64,000 bases of DNA from an uncultured Lachnospiraceae bacterium (GCA_910584685.1 CAJUAO010000006.1:80402-144401), one strand, 5' to 3'. Numbered from the stretch's first letter, positions 9,126-19,264 are shown. Notes: generated by a model not told the origin, from the sequence alone. Numbers and translations: made by a program.

Positions 9126-10682
9126 GTGTTGATGAAAAGGAATTTAAAGAAATTAACGGCATTTGTCCTTTGTATATGCATGGGTATTACGCTTATTTAC
9201 GGCTGCTCAGGTAAAAAGGACAATGAAGGAGCTACAGAGGCAAAGGAAACAACAGACAGCAATAAGGAAAAGGATACGCAAAAGGAGACAGAGCCGGTGA
9301 CAGTAAAGGATTTAAAGCTTACCCTTGACGAAGGCGTTACCTATCAGACCATAGAAAGCTTTGGCGCAAGCGGAGCATGGTGGAGCCAGGATGTAGGCGG
9401 CTGGACCGAGGGTAAGGAAGAAGGCGTGGAGCCGAGAGAACAGATTGCAGAGCTTTTGTATGACAGGGAAAAGGGCATAGGCCTTACAAATTACAGATAC
9501 AATATAGGCGCAGGAACAGCAGACAATCCTTCAAATTATTCAGGCATAGGAGATATTTGGAGACGCGCCGAGAGCTTTCTTGATGAAAACGGAAATTACG
9601 ACTGGACTAAGGATGAAAACGCAATATGGTTTATGAACAAAGCCGTAGACAAGGGTGCTAAGGAGCTTGTGTTTTTCTGCAACAGCCCCATAGTTTCTCT
9701 TACCAAAAACGGCAAGGGCTGCGGAGACGCCAATGAGGGCGGGGCTACGTCAAACCTCCCAAAAGAAAATTACAGGGCGTTTGCAGAATATGTCCTTGAT
9801 GTGGTAGAGCATTTTATTGGCGAGGGCTATCCCGTAAAATATGTTTCCCCTGTAAATGAGCCCCAGTGGGAGTGGACAGGAGGACAGGAGGGCTGTCATT
9901 TTGAGCCTGACGAGCTGGTAGAATTTTTAAATGTTTTTCTTGACGTATTGGAGGAAAGAAATATAGAAGGCTTGGAGCTTTCTGCGCCGGAGCTTGGAGA
10001 GTGGGGCAATTCAAGCTATAAATACTATGACGCAATATTTGCAGATGAAAGGCTTAAAAATGCTTTAACCTCCCTTGACGTGCACTCATACTGGTCGGAT
10101 ACAAACGCAAAGACAGCCTTGATGGATTATCTGAATAAAAAAGGACTTTCAGGCCTTGACTTAAAGATGAGCGAGTGGTGTGAGATGAAAAACGGCAGGG
10201 ATACAGGCATGAGCTCAGCCCTGGAGCTTGCGCTTACCGTTCAGACAGACTTAACGAAGCTTAATGTTTCATCATGGCAGTATTGGATTGCAGTAAGCTG
10301 CTATGATTACAGAGACGGTCTTATATATGTGTTTAAGGGTAATCATGAGGTGGTGGAAACAAAGAGGCTGTGGGCGTTAGGAAATTTCAGCCGCTTTGTA
10401 AGACCGGGCTATGTGCGTGTAGACAGTAAAACGGATAATTTAAATGTATTGTCATCAGCCTTTAAGGGCACCGACAACGAGGGACGGGAAAATCTTGTTG
10501 TTGTTCTTGTAAACAACAGCGACAGTCAGCTTACCATTGATGCAGGCAGCTTTAGCGGCTATTCCTCAGGGGAGGTATACGTGACTGATAAGGAGCATTC
10601 TCTTGAAAAAACGGAAGATGTAAAGAATACGCCCGTAAATGTTCCCGCCAAATCAATAGTTACGGTTACAGTTAAAAAGTAG
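9126..10682 (+). CDS. GH30-family lipoprotein, probable endo-beta-1,6-galactanase
   Basis: 518 residues. The N-terminus is a lipoprotein signal ending in LIYGC, followed by an acidic, Thr/Lys/Glu-rich linker to about 60, so the enzyme is anchored outside the membrane. The catalytic domain has Glu245 in VNEPQWEW (acid/base) and Glu350 in MSEWCE (nucleophile), as in clan A GH30. The Trp-rich N-terminal region resembles the endo-beta-1,6-galactanase branch (subfamily 5); that subfamily call is an inference. A C-terminal beta-sandwich follows. The start is uncertain among GTG 9126, TTG 9129 and ATG 9132 behind AGAGGGG. It is translated directly after GH42, so extracellular cutting and intracellular debranching would be co-expressed. 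Confidence 0.85.
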   Translation: MLMKRNLKKLTAFVLCICMGITLIYGCSGKKDNEGATEAKETTDSNKEKDTQKETEPVTVKDLKLTLDEGVTYQTIESFGASGAWWSQDVGGWTEGKEEGVEPREQIAELLYDREKGIGLTNYRYNIGAGTADNPSNYSGIGDIWRRAESFLDENGNYDWTKDENAIWFMNKAVDKGAKELVFFCNSPIVSLTKNGKGCGDANEGGATSNLPKENYRAFAEYVLDVVEHFIGEGYPVKYVSPVNEPQWEWTGGQEGCHFEPDELVEFLNVFLDVLEERNIEGLELSAPELGEWGNSSYKYYDAIFADERLKNALTSLDVHSYWSDTNAKTALMDYLNKKGLSGLDLKMSEWCEMKNGRDTGMSSALELALTVQTDLTKLNVSSWQYWIAVSCYDYRDGLIYVFKGNHEVVETKRLWALGNFSRFVRPGYVRVDSKTDNLNVLSSAFKGTDNEGRENLVVVLVNNSDSQLTIDAGSFSGYSSGEVYVTDKEHSLEKTEDVKNTPVNVPAKSIVTVTVKK

Positions 10683-10743
10683 ACAAACGCCCTGCTCCAT
10701 GATAAAATAAAAACTAAATATTGAAAGAATAGGAACCTCCGAC

Positions 10744-13167
10744 ATGGTAAAGTTTGAAAATGGCAACATTAGAATATCGGTGCGAAACCTTGTGGAATTT
10801 ATTTTGCGAAGCGGGGACATAGACGACCGCTACGGCGGAAAGCGTGAGAAGGATGCTATGCAGCTTGGCAGCAGAATACACAGAAAAATACAGGGACGCA
10901 TGGGTGCAGATTACCGCTCGGAGGTTCCTCTTAAGTTAAAAATGGAATATGATGATTTTTATATATCCGTGGAGGGCAGAGCCGACGGGATTATCACACA
11001 GAAAGAGCCGGGAGAAAATCAGCCGGAAGCTGTTATTGACGAAATAAAATCCATGTATGCAGATGTGAGCAGGCTTAAGGAGCCTGTTTTGCTTCACAAG
11101 GCACAGGCTATGTGCTACGGCTATATATATGGTACGCAAAATAAGCTTTCTCTTGTAGGGATAAGAATGACATATGTAAATATTGAAAGCGAGGATGTAA
11201 ACGATGAGGAAATAAAGTATTTCAATTACGTATTCACCATAGAGCAGTTAGAAGAAGAGTTTATGGTCATAGTAAATGAATATTATAAATGGGCAAGGCT
11301 TGTATACGACCATATGCAGCTTAGAAATAAAAGCGCCGAAAGGCTTGCCTTTCCCTTTGAATACAGAGAGGGGCAGAGGACAATAGCGGTAAATACCTAC
11401 AAGGCAATTAAAAAAGGCGTGCAGCTATATATACAGGCTCCTACGGGAGTAGGAAAAACAATGTCGGTAATTTTTCCGGCAGTAAAGTCGGTAGGTGAGA
11501 AAATAACCGATAAAATATTTTATCTGACTGCAAAAACCATAACGGGAACAGTGGCTCATCAGGCGTACAGGATTTTAAGGGAAAAAGGCCTTAAGTTTAA
11601 AACTATCGCAATTACAGCCAAGGAAAAAATATGCCCAAATACTGCGCTTACAGAGTGTAATCCCGTTAAATGTGAAAGGGCAAAGGGCCATTTTGACAGA
11701 GTAAATAAAGCTATATTTGACATGATAGAGCACGAAGACGATATAACAAGGGAGGTAATAGAGGAATACGCCCTGCGTTACGGCGTCTGTCCCTTTGAAA
11801 TGTGTCTTGACGCCAGCTATTTTGCAGACGCCATTATATGCGATTACAACTATGCCTTTGACCCAAATGCAAAGCTAAAGAGATATTTTGCCGACGGGAC
11901 AAAAAACGACTATGTATTTCTGGTGGATGAGGCCCATAACCTTATAGACAGGGCAAGGGAAATGTACAGCGCAGCTCTTTGCAAGGAGAACATACTGGAG
12001 GCAAAGAGGATTTTAGGCACAAGAGATAAGCGCACGACAGGCTGTCTTGAGAGGTGCAATAAAAATATGCTGGAAAAAAAGCGTATGTGCGGTGAAAGCA
12101 TGTATATTTTACTTGAAAGCATAGGTGATTTTATCCTGCAGGTTGAGAGGGCGTACTCACAGCTTGAAAAGATATTAGAAGTGTACAAGGAGTTTGACGG
12201 CAGGGATAAAATTCTTAAGCTTTATTTTGATATGAGCCACTTCCTTGCCATGTATGACGCTATGGATGAAAAATACGAAACTGTGGCACGGATAGGCGAC
12301 GACGGCAATTTTTACATACATCTTATGTGCGTAAACCCGTCGGGAAACCTTAAGGCATGTATGGATACTGCAATTAGCACTGTTATGTATTCCGGAACCC
12401 TGCTTCCGGTGAATTATTATAAGCTTCTTTTAAGCGGCGACACAGAGGACTTTGCAATATATATAAATTCACCCTTTTCAAGGGAAAAACGTCTCATAGC
12501 GATAGGAAATGACGTAACCACAAAATATACAAGACGCAGCGGCAGGGAATACGAGAGGATAGCAGATTACATCTGGAGCGTTATATCAGCAAAAAGGGGC
12601 AATTATATGGTATTCTTTCCCTCATACAGATTTATGGAGGATGTAAGGGTTATATTTATGGAAAAATATGGACATAATATAGCGGAAACCAATATAAATA
12701 TATCCTGCCAGTCACAGGGCATGACGGAGGGAGAAAGAGAAGAGTTTTTAGGGCTGTTTGACGACGGCAGGGATAATGTGCTGGCCTTTTGTATTATGGG
12801 AGGAATATTTTCCGAGGGTATAGATTTGGCAAATGAAAGGCTTATCGGTACAATAATTGCAGGCACGGGCTTTCCCCAGGTATGCATGGACAGGGAAATA
12901 ATTAAAAATTATTTTGAGAGGCAGGGAATGAACGGCTTTGACTTTGCTTACAGATATCCGGGAATGAACAAGGTTCTTCAGGCTGCCGGCAGAGTCATAA
13001 GAACTGTAGATGACGTTGGAGTTATACTTCTTTTGGACGACAGATTTTTAAACGGCGATTATAAAGCCTTGTTTCCAAGAGAATGGGAGGACAGGAAAAC
13101 AGTTAATATAAATCAGGTTAATGATATTGTAAATGAATTTTGGAATGGAAAAATTGAAAAGAGATAA
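10744..13167 (+). CDS. PD-(D/E)XK nuclease-DinG/XPD-like helicase fusion
   Basis: 807 residues. The first ~200 look like a PD-(D/E)XK (RecB/Cas4-like) nuclease with VIDEIKS at about 97-103. The rest is an XPD/DinG-type superfamily 2 helicase: Walker A APTGVGKT (232-239), a cysteine set (ICPN, ECNPVKC, GVCPFEMC) suited to a 4Fe-4S cluster, DEAH at 395-398, and motifs V/VI in FSEGIDL and QAAGRVIR. It probably unwinds and processes DNA in repair. No CRISPR locus is near, so a Cas role is unsupported. The ribosome site is weak. The DUF1461 gene starts 6 bases after its stop. Confidence 0.85.
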   Translation: MVKFENGNIRISVRNLVEFILRSGDIDDRYGGKREKDAMQLGSRIHRKIQGRMGADYRSEVPLKLKMEYDDFYISVEGRADGIITQKEPGENQPEAVIDEIKSMYADVSRLKEPVLLHKAQAMCYGYIYGTQNKLSLVGIRMTYVNIESEDVNDEEIKYFNYVFTIEQLEEEFMVIVNEYYKWARLVYDHMQLRNKSAERLAFPFEYREGQRTIAVNTYKAIKKGVQLYIQAPTGVGKTMSVIFPAVKSVGEKITDKIFYLTAKTITGTVAHQAYRILREKGLKFKTIAITAKEKICPNTALTECNPVKCERAKGHFDRVNKAIFDMIEHEDDITREVIEEYALRYGVCPFEMCLDASYFADAIICDYNYAFDPNAKLKRYFADGTKNDYVFLVDEAHNLIDRAREMYSAALCKENILEAKRILGTRDKRTTGCLERCNKNMLEKKRMCGESMYILLESIGDFILQVERAYSQLEKILEVYKEFDGRDKILKLYFDMSHFLAMYDAMDEKYETVARIGDDGNFYIHLMCVNPSGNLKACMDTAISTVMYSGTLLPVNYYKLLLSGDTEDFAIYINSPFSREKRLIAIGNDVTTKYTRRSGREYERIADYIWSVISAKRGNYMVFFPSYRFMEDVRVIFMEKYGHNIAETNINISCQSQGMTEGEREEFLGLFDDGRDNVLAFCIMGGIFSEGIDLANERLIGTIIAGTGFPQVCMDREIIKNYFERQGMNGFDFAYRYPGMNKVLQAAGRVIRTVDDVGVILLLDDRFLNGDYKALFPREWEDRKTVNINQVNDIVNEFWNGKIEKR

Positions 13168-13173
13168 ATATAT

Positions 13174-13950
13174 ATGGAAGAATCACAAAAAAGGCAGGAA
13201 AAAATAAATCTTTGGATAAGGCGTATAACAGGAATAATAACAGGCGTTGCCCTTGTGCTTATTTTAGCCGTTTCATCGGTGGAAATAGCTGCATACTCTG
13301 ATTTTGGCTTCTATGAAAGAGAGTATGCAAAATATAATGTGAACTCCCCGGAGGGTATAGTAAATATGGAGATGGACGAGCTTGTAAGGGTTACGGAGGA
13401 AATGATGGCGTACCTTAGGGGAGACAGGGACGATATGGTAATATATGCCCTTATTGACGGTAAGGAAAAGGAAATGTTTAACGACATAGAAAAATATCAT
13501 ATGGCGGATGTTAGAGCCCTCTTTATAAAGGGACTTAACATAAGGCGTATTTCCATTGCCATAGTAGTGCTTGGCGTAAGCCTTCTTTCCATTATATATG
13601 GCTTTAAGAGAAGCATAAAATCAATATTTATAAATATAAAAAGAGTTATCCTTGCAGTGTGGGCGGCGGCTATAGTGATTGTGGCGGCGGCGCTGGTTGA
13701 TTTCACAGCGGTGTTTTACATGTTTCACTATATATTTTTTGATAATCTGGCATGGCAGCTTGACGGAGAAATAAGCAGATTGATAAATATGCTTCCGGAA
13801 GGATTTTTTGTAGACATTGCCATACGAATTGGTGTAATATATATTTTATCAAATTTAATAATATTAGCTTTGGCTTTTTTTATTAAACGTGGTAAACTAT
13901 TTTCATTAAGTCAAAAAAATATAATTGGAGGTACTTATGAGCAAGGTTAA
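13174..13950 (+). CDS. DUF1461/TIGR01906-type integral membrane protein
   Basis: 258 residues with four predicted membrane helices: about 18-40, 124-142, 157-178 and 218-238. An extracellular loop after the first helix contains HMADV, and a second loop contains FFDN and PEGFF. This pattern matches the TIGR01906/DUF1461 family. The function of the family is unknown. It starts 6 bases after the helicase stop and overlaps the start of purL by 14 bases, so it is in the middle of an operon. Confidence 0.8.
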   Translation: MEESQKRQEKINLWIRRITGIITGVALVLILAVSSVEIAAYSDFGFYEREYAKYNVNSPEGIVNMEMDELVRVTEEMMAYLRGDRDDMVIYALIDGKEKEMFNDIEKYHMADVRALFIKGLNIRRISIAIVVLGVSLLSIIYGFKRSIKSIFINIKRVILAVWAAAIVIVAAALVDFTAVFYMFHYIFFDNLAWQLDGEISRLINMLPEGFFVDIAIRIGVIYILSNLIILALAFFIKRGKLFSLSQKNIIGGTYEQG

Positions 13951-16900
13951 GAGAGTATACGTAGAAAAAAAAGCGCCGTATGCCGTAAGGGCAAAAGAGC
14001 TTAAGGAGGAGATAGAGAGCTTCTTAGGCATAAAAACAGTTACAGGCGTGAGAGTTTTGGTGCGTTATGATGTGGAAAATCTTTCAGATGACACATATAA
14101 GGCAGCGCTTACTACAGTATTTTCAGAGCCCCCTGTAGATTCCCTTTATGAGGAGGAATTTCCACACCATCCATCTGACAGAATATTCAGCGTGGAGTAC
14201 CTTCCGGGACAGTTTGACCAGAGAGCGGACTCAGCAGTTCAATGCGTAAGGTTTTTAAATGAAAATGAAGAGCCTGTTATAAGAACGGCTGTTACATATG
14301 TTATATCAGGCGATGTGACTGACGTACAGTTTGAAAGCATAAAGTCCTTTAACATAAATCCTGTGGATTCAAGGGAGACGGATTTAGTAAAGCCTGACAC
14401 CTTAGTGACGGATTTTGAGGAGCCGCAGGATGTGAAAATACTTGAGGGCTTTAAGGATATGGACGAGGCCTCCCTTAAGGAGCTGTATGATTCCTTCGGA
14501 CTGGCTATGACCTTTAAGGACTTTCTTCATATACAGAATTATTTTAAGAATGAGGAAAACAGAGAGCCTTCCATGACGGAGATAAGAGTTCTTGACACAT
14601 ACTGGTCAGACCACTGCCGTCACACCACCTTTCAGACAGAGCTTAAGAATATAGCCTTTGACGAGGGCTATTACAATAAGCCTGTCACAGACACATACAA
14701 CAGGTATATGGCAGACAGGGAGATTATTTACAAGGGCAGGGACGATAAGTTTGTCTGTCTTATGGACCTTGCCCTTCTTGCAATGAAAAAGCTTAAAAAG
14801 GAAGGAAAGCTTAATGACCAGGAGGAATCGGAGGAGATAAACGCCTGCAGCATAGTAGTTCCTGTGGAGATTGACGGGAAAACAGAGGAGTGGCTTGTTA
14901 ATTTTAAGAATGAGACACACAATCATCCTACGGAGATAGAGCCCTTCGGCGGCGCTGCAACATGTCTTGGAGGAGCCATCAGAGACCCTCTTTCAGGACG
15001 TACCTATGTATATCAGGCTATGCGTGTAACAGGCGCAGCAGACCCTACAAAATCAGTAAAGGAAACCTTAAAGGGCAAGCTTCCACAGAAAAAGCTTGTG
15101 AGGGGCGCGGCAGACGGCTACAGCTCATACGGTAATCAGATTGGGCTTGCAACAGGTCTTGTAAAGGAGATTTATCATCCCGCCTACGTTGCAAAGAGAA
15201 TGGAAATAGGCGCAGTTATGGGCGCAGCTCCAAGGAGGGCGGTAAAGAGGGAAACCTCAGAGCCGGGAGATATTATTATATTGCTTGGAGGAAGAACAGG
15301 AAGAGACGGCTGCGGCGGCGCAACAGGCTCGTCAAAGGTTCATACGGAGGCGTCAATAGAGACCTGCGGCGCGGAGGTGCAGAAGGGAAACGCCCCTACA
15401 GAGAGAAAAATACAGAGATTATTCAGACGTGAAGAGGTAAGCAGGCTTATAAAGAAATGCAACGACTTTGGCGCAGGGGGAGTATCCGTAGCCATAGGAG
15501 AGCTTGCAGACGGACTTGACATTGACCTTGACAAGGTGCCAAAGAAATATGCAGGGCTTGACGGCACGGAGATTTCCATATCAGAGTCCCAGGAGCGTAT
15601 GGCGGTAGTAGTAGAGCCAAAGGATGTGGAAGAGTTTTTGAAATATGCAGACGAGGAAAACTTAGAGGCTGTTATAGTGGCGGTTGTTAAGGAAAATCCG
15701 CGTCTTACACTTAAGTGGAGAGGAAAGACCATAGTAGATATAAAGAGAGCCTTCCTTGATACAAACGGAGCCCATCAGGAGACGGATGTACAGGTAGATA
15801 TGCCGTCAAAGGAGGACAGCTATTTTATAAAGAAACAGGTGTCAGACGTAAGACAGGCATGGCTGGACACTCTTTCAGATTTGAATGTCTGCTCCCAGAA
15901 GGGTCTGGTTGAAATGTTTGACGGCTCCATTGGCGCAGGCTCTGTGTTTATGCCTCACGGAGGAAGGCATCAGCTTACGGAAACCCAGACTATGGTAGCA
16001 AAGCTGCCTGTTCTTAAGGGTAAGTGCGATACGGTTACAATGATGAGCTATGGCTTTGACCCGTATCTTTCAAGCTGGAGCCCGTACCACGGAAGCATAT
16101 ACGCAGTTGTAGAATCAGTTGCAAAGATAGTAGCTTCAGGCGGTGATTACAAAAAGATAAGATTTACATTCCAGGAGTATTTCCGCCGCATGACAGAAAA
16201 TCCAAGACGCTGGAGCCAGCCATTTGCATCCCTTCTTGGCGCTTATGACGCCCAGCTTGGCTTCGGGCTTCCGTCTATCGGAGGAAAGGACAGCATGTCA
16301 GGCACCTTCAACGATATTGACGTTCCTCCGACTCTTGTATCCTTTGCGGTAGATGTGGCTAAGGAAGCCGATATTGTTACGCCGGAATTTAAAAATGCCG
16401 GAGACATGATTGTTAAATTTACTATAGAGAGAGATGAGTTTGACAAGCCTGTATACGAGCAGGTAATGAAGCTGTATGATGCAATACATTCACTTACAGG
16501 CAGCAAGGCTATAGTGGCAGCTTATGCTCTTGATTCAAAGGGAGTGGCAGCCGCCGTGTCAAAGATGGCCTTCGGCAACAGGCTCGGCATAGATATAGAA
16601 GAAACTGTTAAGCCTGAGGATTTGTTTGCTGTGGAATTTGGCAATATAATAGCAGAAATTCCGCAGGATAAGCTTTCTCTTGCAGAAGAAGTTCTGAAAA
16701 AGGCAGGACTTTTAAGCGGCATGTCAGTAATTGGAGCTGTGACAGACGAAGAAGCTATAAAATACGGAAATATGACCATAAGTCTTGACGATGCCATAAG
16801 GGAATGGGAGAGGCCTTTGGAAAAGGTATTTCCTACAAGGGCATCGGCAGATACAAGCACTCTTGACACGCCTTTATATGATAAGGGACAGATATATGTA

Positions 16901-17716
16901 TGCAAAAATAAGGTTGCAAGGCCTAGAGTATTTATACCTGTATTTCCGGGTACAAACTGTGAATATGACAGCGCAAGGGCATTTGAGAGAGCCGGGGCAG
17001 ACGTATGCGTAAAGGTATTTAAAAACTTAAATGCAGAGGATATAAGAGAGTCGGTGGATGCTTTTGAGCAGGCTATAAATCAGGCGCAGATTATTATGTT
17101 TCCGGGAGGCTTTTCAGCAGGCGACGAGCCGGACGGCTCGGCTAAGTTCTTTGCAACGGCCTTTAGAAATGAAAAAATGAAGGAGGCAGTTCACAGGCTC
17201 CTTAATGAGAGAGACGGTCTTGCTCTTGGAATATGTAACGGCTTTCAGGCCCTTATAAAGCTTGGACTTGTGCCGGAGGGCAGAATAACGGGACAGGATG
17301 AAAATTCACCTACCCTTACCTTTAACACCATAAACCGTCATATTTCAAAGATGGTATACACAAAGGTAGTGACAAATAAATCGCCTTGGCTTATGGAGGC
17401 GGAGCTTGGAAGGACATATGTAAATCCTGCATCTCATGGAGAGGGACGCTTTGTGGCAAATGAGGAGTGGATAAAGAAGCTTTTTGAAAACGGACAGGTA
17501 GCCACACAGTACGTAGATGAAAAGGGAAATCCTACAATGGATGAGGAATGGAATGTAAACGGCTCATATTATGCTATAGAGGGAATAACAAGTCCTGACG
17601 GAAGATGCCTTGGAAAGATGGCCCACTCGGAGAGAACAGGCGACGGCGTTGCCATGAATATTTACGGTGAGCAGGATATGAGGATATTTGAATCAGGAGT
17701 TAAATACTTTACATAA
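13937..17716 (+). CDS. purL: Phosphoribosylformylglycinamidine synthase, fused PurL-PurQ type
   Basis: Converts FGAR, glutamine and ATP to FGAM in purine synthesis. 1,259 residues, the long single-chain form: linker/N-terminal domain, two AIRS-like ATPase halves (about 210-950), and a C-terminal class I glutamine amidotransferase with nucleophile Cys1100 in LGICNGF. ATG 13937 lies 5 bases after GGAGG (13927-13931), inside the end of the preceding gene. No purine riboswitch or PurR-type box is visible in the 240 bases before the operon-internal start. Confidence 0.96.
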   Translation: MSKVKRVYVEKKAPYAVRAKELKEEIESFLGIKTVTGVRVLVRYDVENLSDDTYKAALTTVFSEPPVDSLYEEEFPHHPSDRIFSVEYLPGQFDQRADSAVQCVRFLNENEEPVIRTAVTYVISGDVTDVQFESIKSFNINPVDSRETDLVKPDTLVTDFEEPQDVKILEGFKDMDEASLKELYDSFGLAMTFKDFLHIQNYFKNEENREPSMTEIRVLDTYWSDHCRHTTFQTELKNIAFDEGYYNKPVTDTYNRYMADREIIYKGRDDKFVCLMDLALLAMKKLKKEGKLNDQEESEEINACSIVVPVEIDGKTEEWLVNFKNETHNHPTEIEPFGGAATCLGGAIRDPLSGRTYVYQAMRVTGAADPTKSVKETLKGKLPQKKLVRGAADGYSSYGNQIGLATGLVKEIYHPAYVAKRMEIGAVMGAAPRRAVKRETSEPGDIIILLGGRTGRDGCGGATGSSKVHTEASIETCGAEVQKGNAPTERKIQRLFRREEVSRLIKKCNDFGAGGVSVAIGELADGLDIDLDKVPKKYAGLDGTEISISESQERMAVVVEPKDVEEFLKYADEENLEAVIVAVVKENPRLTLKWRGKTIVDIKRAFLDTNGAHQETDVQVDMPSKEDSYFIKKQVSDVRQAWLDTLSDLNVCSQKGLVEMFDGSIGAGSVFMPHGGRHQLTETQTMVAKLPVLKGKCDTVTMMSYGFDPYLSSWSPYHGSIYAVVESVAKIVASGGDYKKIRFTFQEYFRRMTENPRRWSQPFASLLGAYDAQLGFGLPSIGGKDSMSGTFNDIDVPPTLVSFAVDVAKEADIVTPEFKNAGDMIVKFTIERDEFDKPVYEQVMKLYDAIHSLTGSKAIVAAYALDSKGVAAAVSKMAFGNRLGIDIEETVKPEDLFAVEFGNIIAEIPQDKLSLAEEVLKKAGLLSGMSVIGAVTDEEAIKYGNMTISLDDAIREWERPLEKVFPTRASADTSTLDTPLYDKGQIYVCKNKVARPRVFIPVFPGTNCEYDSARAFERAGADVCVKVFKNLNAEDIRESVDAFEQAINQAQIIMFPGGFSAGDEPDGSAKFFATAFRNEKMKEAVHRLLNERDGLALGICNGFQALIKLGLVPEGRITGQDENSPTLTFNTINRHISKMVYTKVVTNKSPWLMEAELGRTYVNPASHGEGRFVANEEWIKKLFENGQVATQYVDEKGNPTMDEEWNVNGSYYAIEGITSPDGRCLGKMAHSERTGDGVAMNIYGEQDMRIFESGVKYFT

Positions 17717-17739
17717 TAAGCTTATGGAGGCATTCTTGG

Positions 17740-17952
17740 ATGAAAAATAAAATTTTAGCATTTGCATCCGCAGTTATAATATCCTTTTCCATGATTTTTA
17801 CTGCAGCGGCATCCGGCACACAGAGCCAGACTGATGCTTATGGCAAAGAAGCTGCCAGTGAAGAAGTAAGTCCGGCAGTAATAATTGTGTTAACTGCAGG
17901 AGGAGTTGTAGTTGCCGTTGGAATTGCGGTAGCTGCTAGAAAAAAAGATTAA
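17740..17952 (+). CDS. Small single-pass surface protein
   Basis: 70 residues: signal peptide (about 1-25, ending TAAASG), a short polar stretch, and a C-terminal hydrophobic helix (about 45-66) ending in RKKD. After processing only ~20 residues would be exposed outside. GGAGG lies 9 bases before ATG 17740. The plan (signal, helix, basic tail) is the same as the ends of the LamG protein downstream, so it may be a reduced paralogue or partner. No known family recognised. Confidence 0.6.
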   Translation: MKNKILAFASAVIISFSMIFTAAASGTQSQTDAYGKEAASEEVSPAVIIVLTAGGVVVAVGIAVAARKKD

Positions 17953-18104
17953 TTAAATAATGTAAAGTATTAATGAATTGTTAAACATCTTCTATAATGA
18001 AAGCCTGGAAAAACATTATGAGCATGCAAAAACAAATATATAAAAATAAAGATATTTAAAGGATTTGCATATAAGGGAGAAGTTAAAAATTTTAATGTAT
18101 AATG

Positions 18105-18133
18105 TTGACGAACATATTAAAGTATGATAAAAT
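18105..18133 (+). promoter_or_regulatory. Promoter of the LamG-protein gene
   Basis: A -35 TTGACG (18105-18110), 17-base spacer and -10 TAAAAT (18128-18133), leaving a leader of about 55 bases. Confidence 0.7.
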
Positions 18134-18194
18134 CATTACAGGTTTATGGAAGAATACATAAATTATCAATTCAATAATAGGAGGGAACTATCAA

Positions 18195-19187
18195 ATGAGA
18201 AAGAAATTTTTAACAGTTGCAGCTACTGCTGTAATGACTATGTCTATGCTCATGTCAGCATTTGCTGATACAGAAAAGGATTTGATTGCTCATTATGGAT
18301 TTGATGAGAATACAAAGAATGAAGTATCAGGCGAGGAAGCTAAGCAGACGGGACAAAAGTTTGCAGATGCTAAAGGCGATACCTTTACTTATGAGGAAGG
18401 TGTAAATGGCAAAGCGCTTGTTATGGCAAAGGGCAATACGGACGGATTTAACCTTAATGTAAAGGCTAAGGGAGATTCATACACAGTGTCTGTTTGGTTA
18501 AAGGCAAGCGAGTTTAACGGCTTTGCTCAGCCTGTTGTATGGTACGGCGGAACAGACCAGTCATCTGAAGCATGGGTAGGTATCTGGCCGGGCTTAGCAG
18601 ATAAGTGGGGCTCAGGAGGTCCTGTACTTGGAGGTAACGATGCGGCAGGTTCAAGACCGGCAGTTACGGCAGGAGCAAATAAGCTTACTACAGATGATGC
18701 CATGTTAAATTTTGATTGGCATATGGTTACTATCGTTGTAGACGGAGAGACAGGAAAACTGTACTGGGATGGACAGCTTGTCGGCATGACAACCAGCGAC
18801 GTTAAGATGCCTTCTGTTACAGGCGAGGATAAGTCGTTTTATTTAGGTGTAAACGCATGGGATGTTCCTTTTGCAGGAAGCGTTGACGAGCTTTATATCT
18901 ATGAAAGAGCTTTATCAACAGATGATGTTAAGGAGCTTTACACAGCTTCAAACGTAGCAAAGGTTCCGGCAGCTTCACTTGAGGCATATAAAGAGCCTGA
19001 AACACGTGTGCCTCAGCTTGCACAGAAGGGTGAGTTTACAAGCGCAAAGGAAGACAGCTCAAGCAAGGATGAAGACAGCGATAACACAATGATGATAGTT
19101 ATAATAGCAGTAGTTGTAGTGGTTGTTGTTATAGTAGTCGTAGCAGTTGCATCTTCTTCAAAGAAGAAAAACAAAAGTGAAGAATAA
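18195..19187 (+). CDS. Membrane-anchored LamG/concanavalin-like lectin protein
   Basis: 330 residues. Signal peptide ending SAFA (about 1-25), one LamG-like jelly-roll domain (about 28-255, with HYGFDE, YTVSVWLK, WHMVTIVVDG and GSVDELYIYERALS), an acidic Ser-rich linker, then a Val/Ile-only transmembrane helix (about 297-318) and a basic KKKNKSEE tail. This places the lectin domain outside, held by a C-terminal anchor. LamG domains usually bind sugars or act as accessory modules; there is no catalytic domain. It lies just before the sugar import cluster but has its own promoter and terminator. Confidence 0.85.
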   Translation: MRKKFLTVAATAVMTMSMLMSAFADTEKDLIAHYGFDENTKNEVSGEEAKQTGQKFADAKGDTFTYEEGVNGKALVMAKGNTDGFNLNVKAKGDSYTVSVWLKASEFNGFAQPVVWYGGTDQSSEAWVGIWPGLADKWGSGGPVLGGNDAAGSRPAVTAGANKLTTDDAMLNFDWHMVTIVVDGETGKLYWDGQLVGMTTSDVKMPSVTGEDKSFYLGVNAWDVPFAGSVDELYIYERALSTDDVKELYTASNVAKVPAASLEAYKEPETRVPQLAQKGEFTSAKEDSSSKDEDSDNTMMIVIIAVVVVVVVIVVVAVASSSKKKNKSEE

Positions 19188-19230
19188 ATAATTATTCTTG
19201 ATTATAAAATACGAATTGATAATGAATTGT

Positions 19231-19264
19231 TGGGAGATACATACGTGTCTCCCACTTCTTTTGT
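19231..19264 (+). terminator. Intrinsic terminator after the LamG gene
   Basis: TGGGAGA (19231-19237) pairs with TCTCCCA (19248-19254), loop of 10, followed by CTTCTTTTGTT. It separates the LamG gene from the import cluster. Confidence 0.75.

Noticed and set aside
10744..13167. CRISPR-associated helicase/nuclease
   Set aside because: No repeat-spacer array or other cas gene is in the window; the nuclease-helicase fusion can serve general DNA repair.
13937..14000. Purine riboswitch before purL
   Set aside because: purL starts inside the preceding gene, and no riboswitch-like conserved core was seen in the upstream gap.
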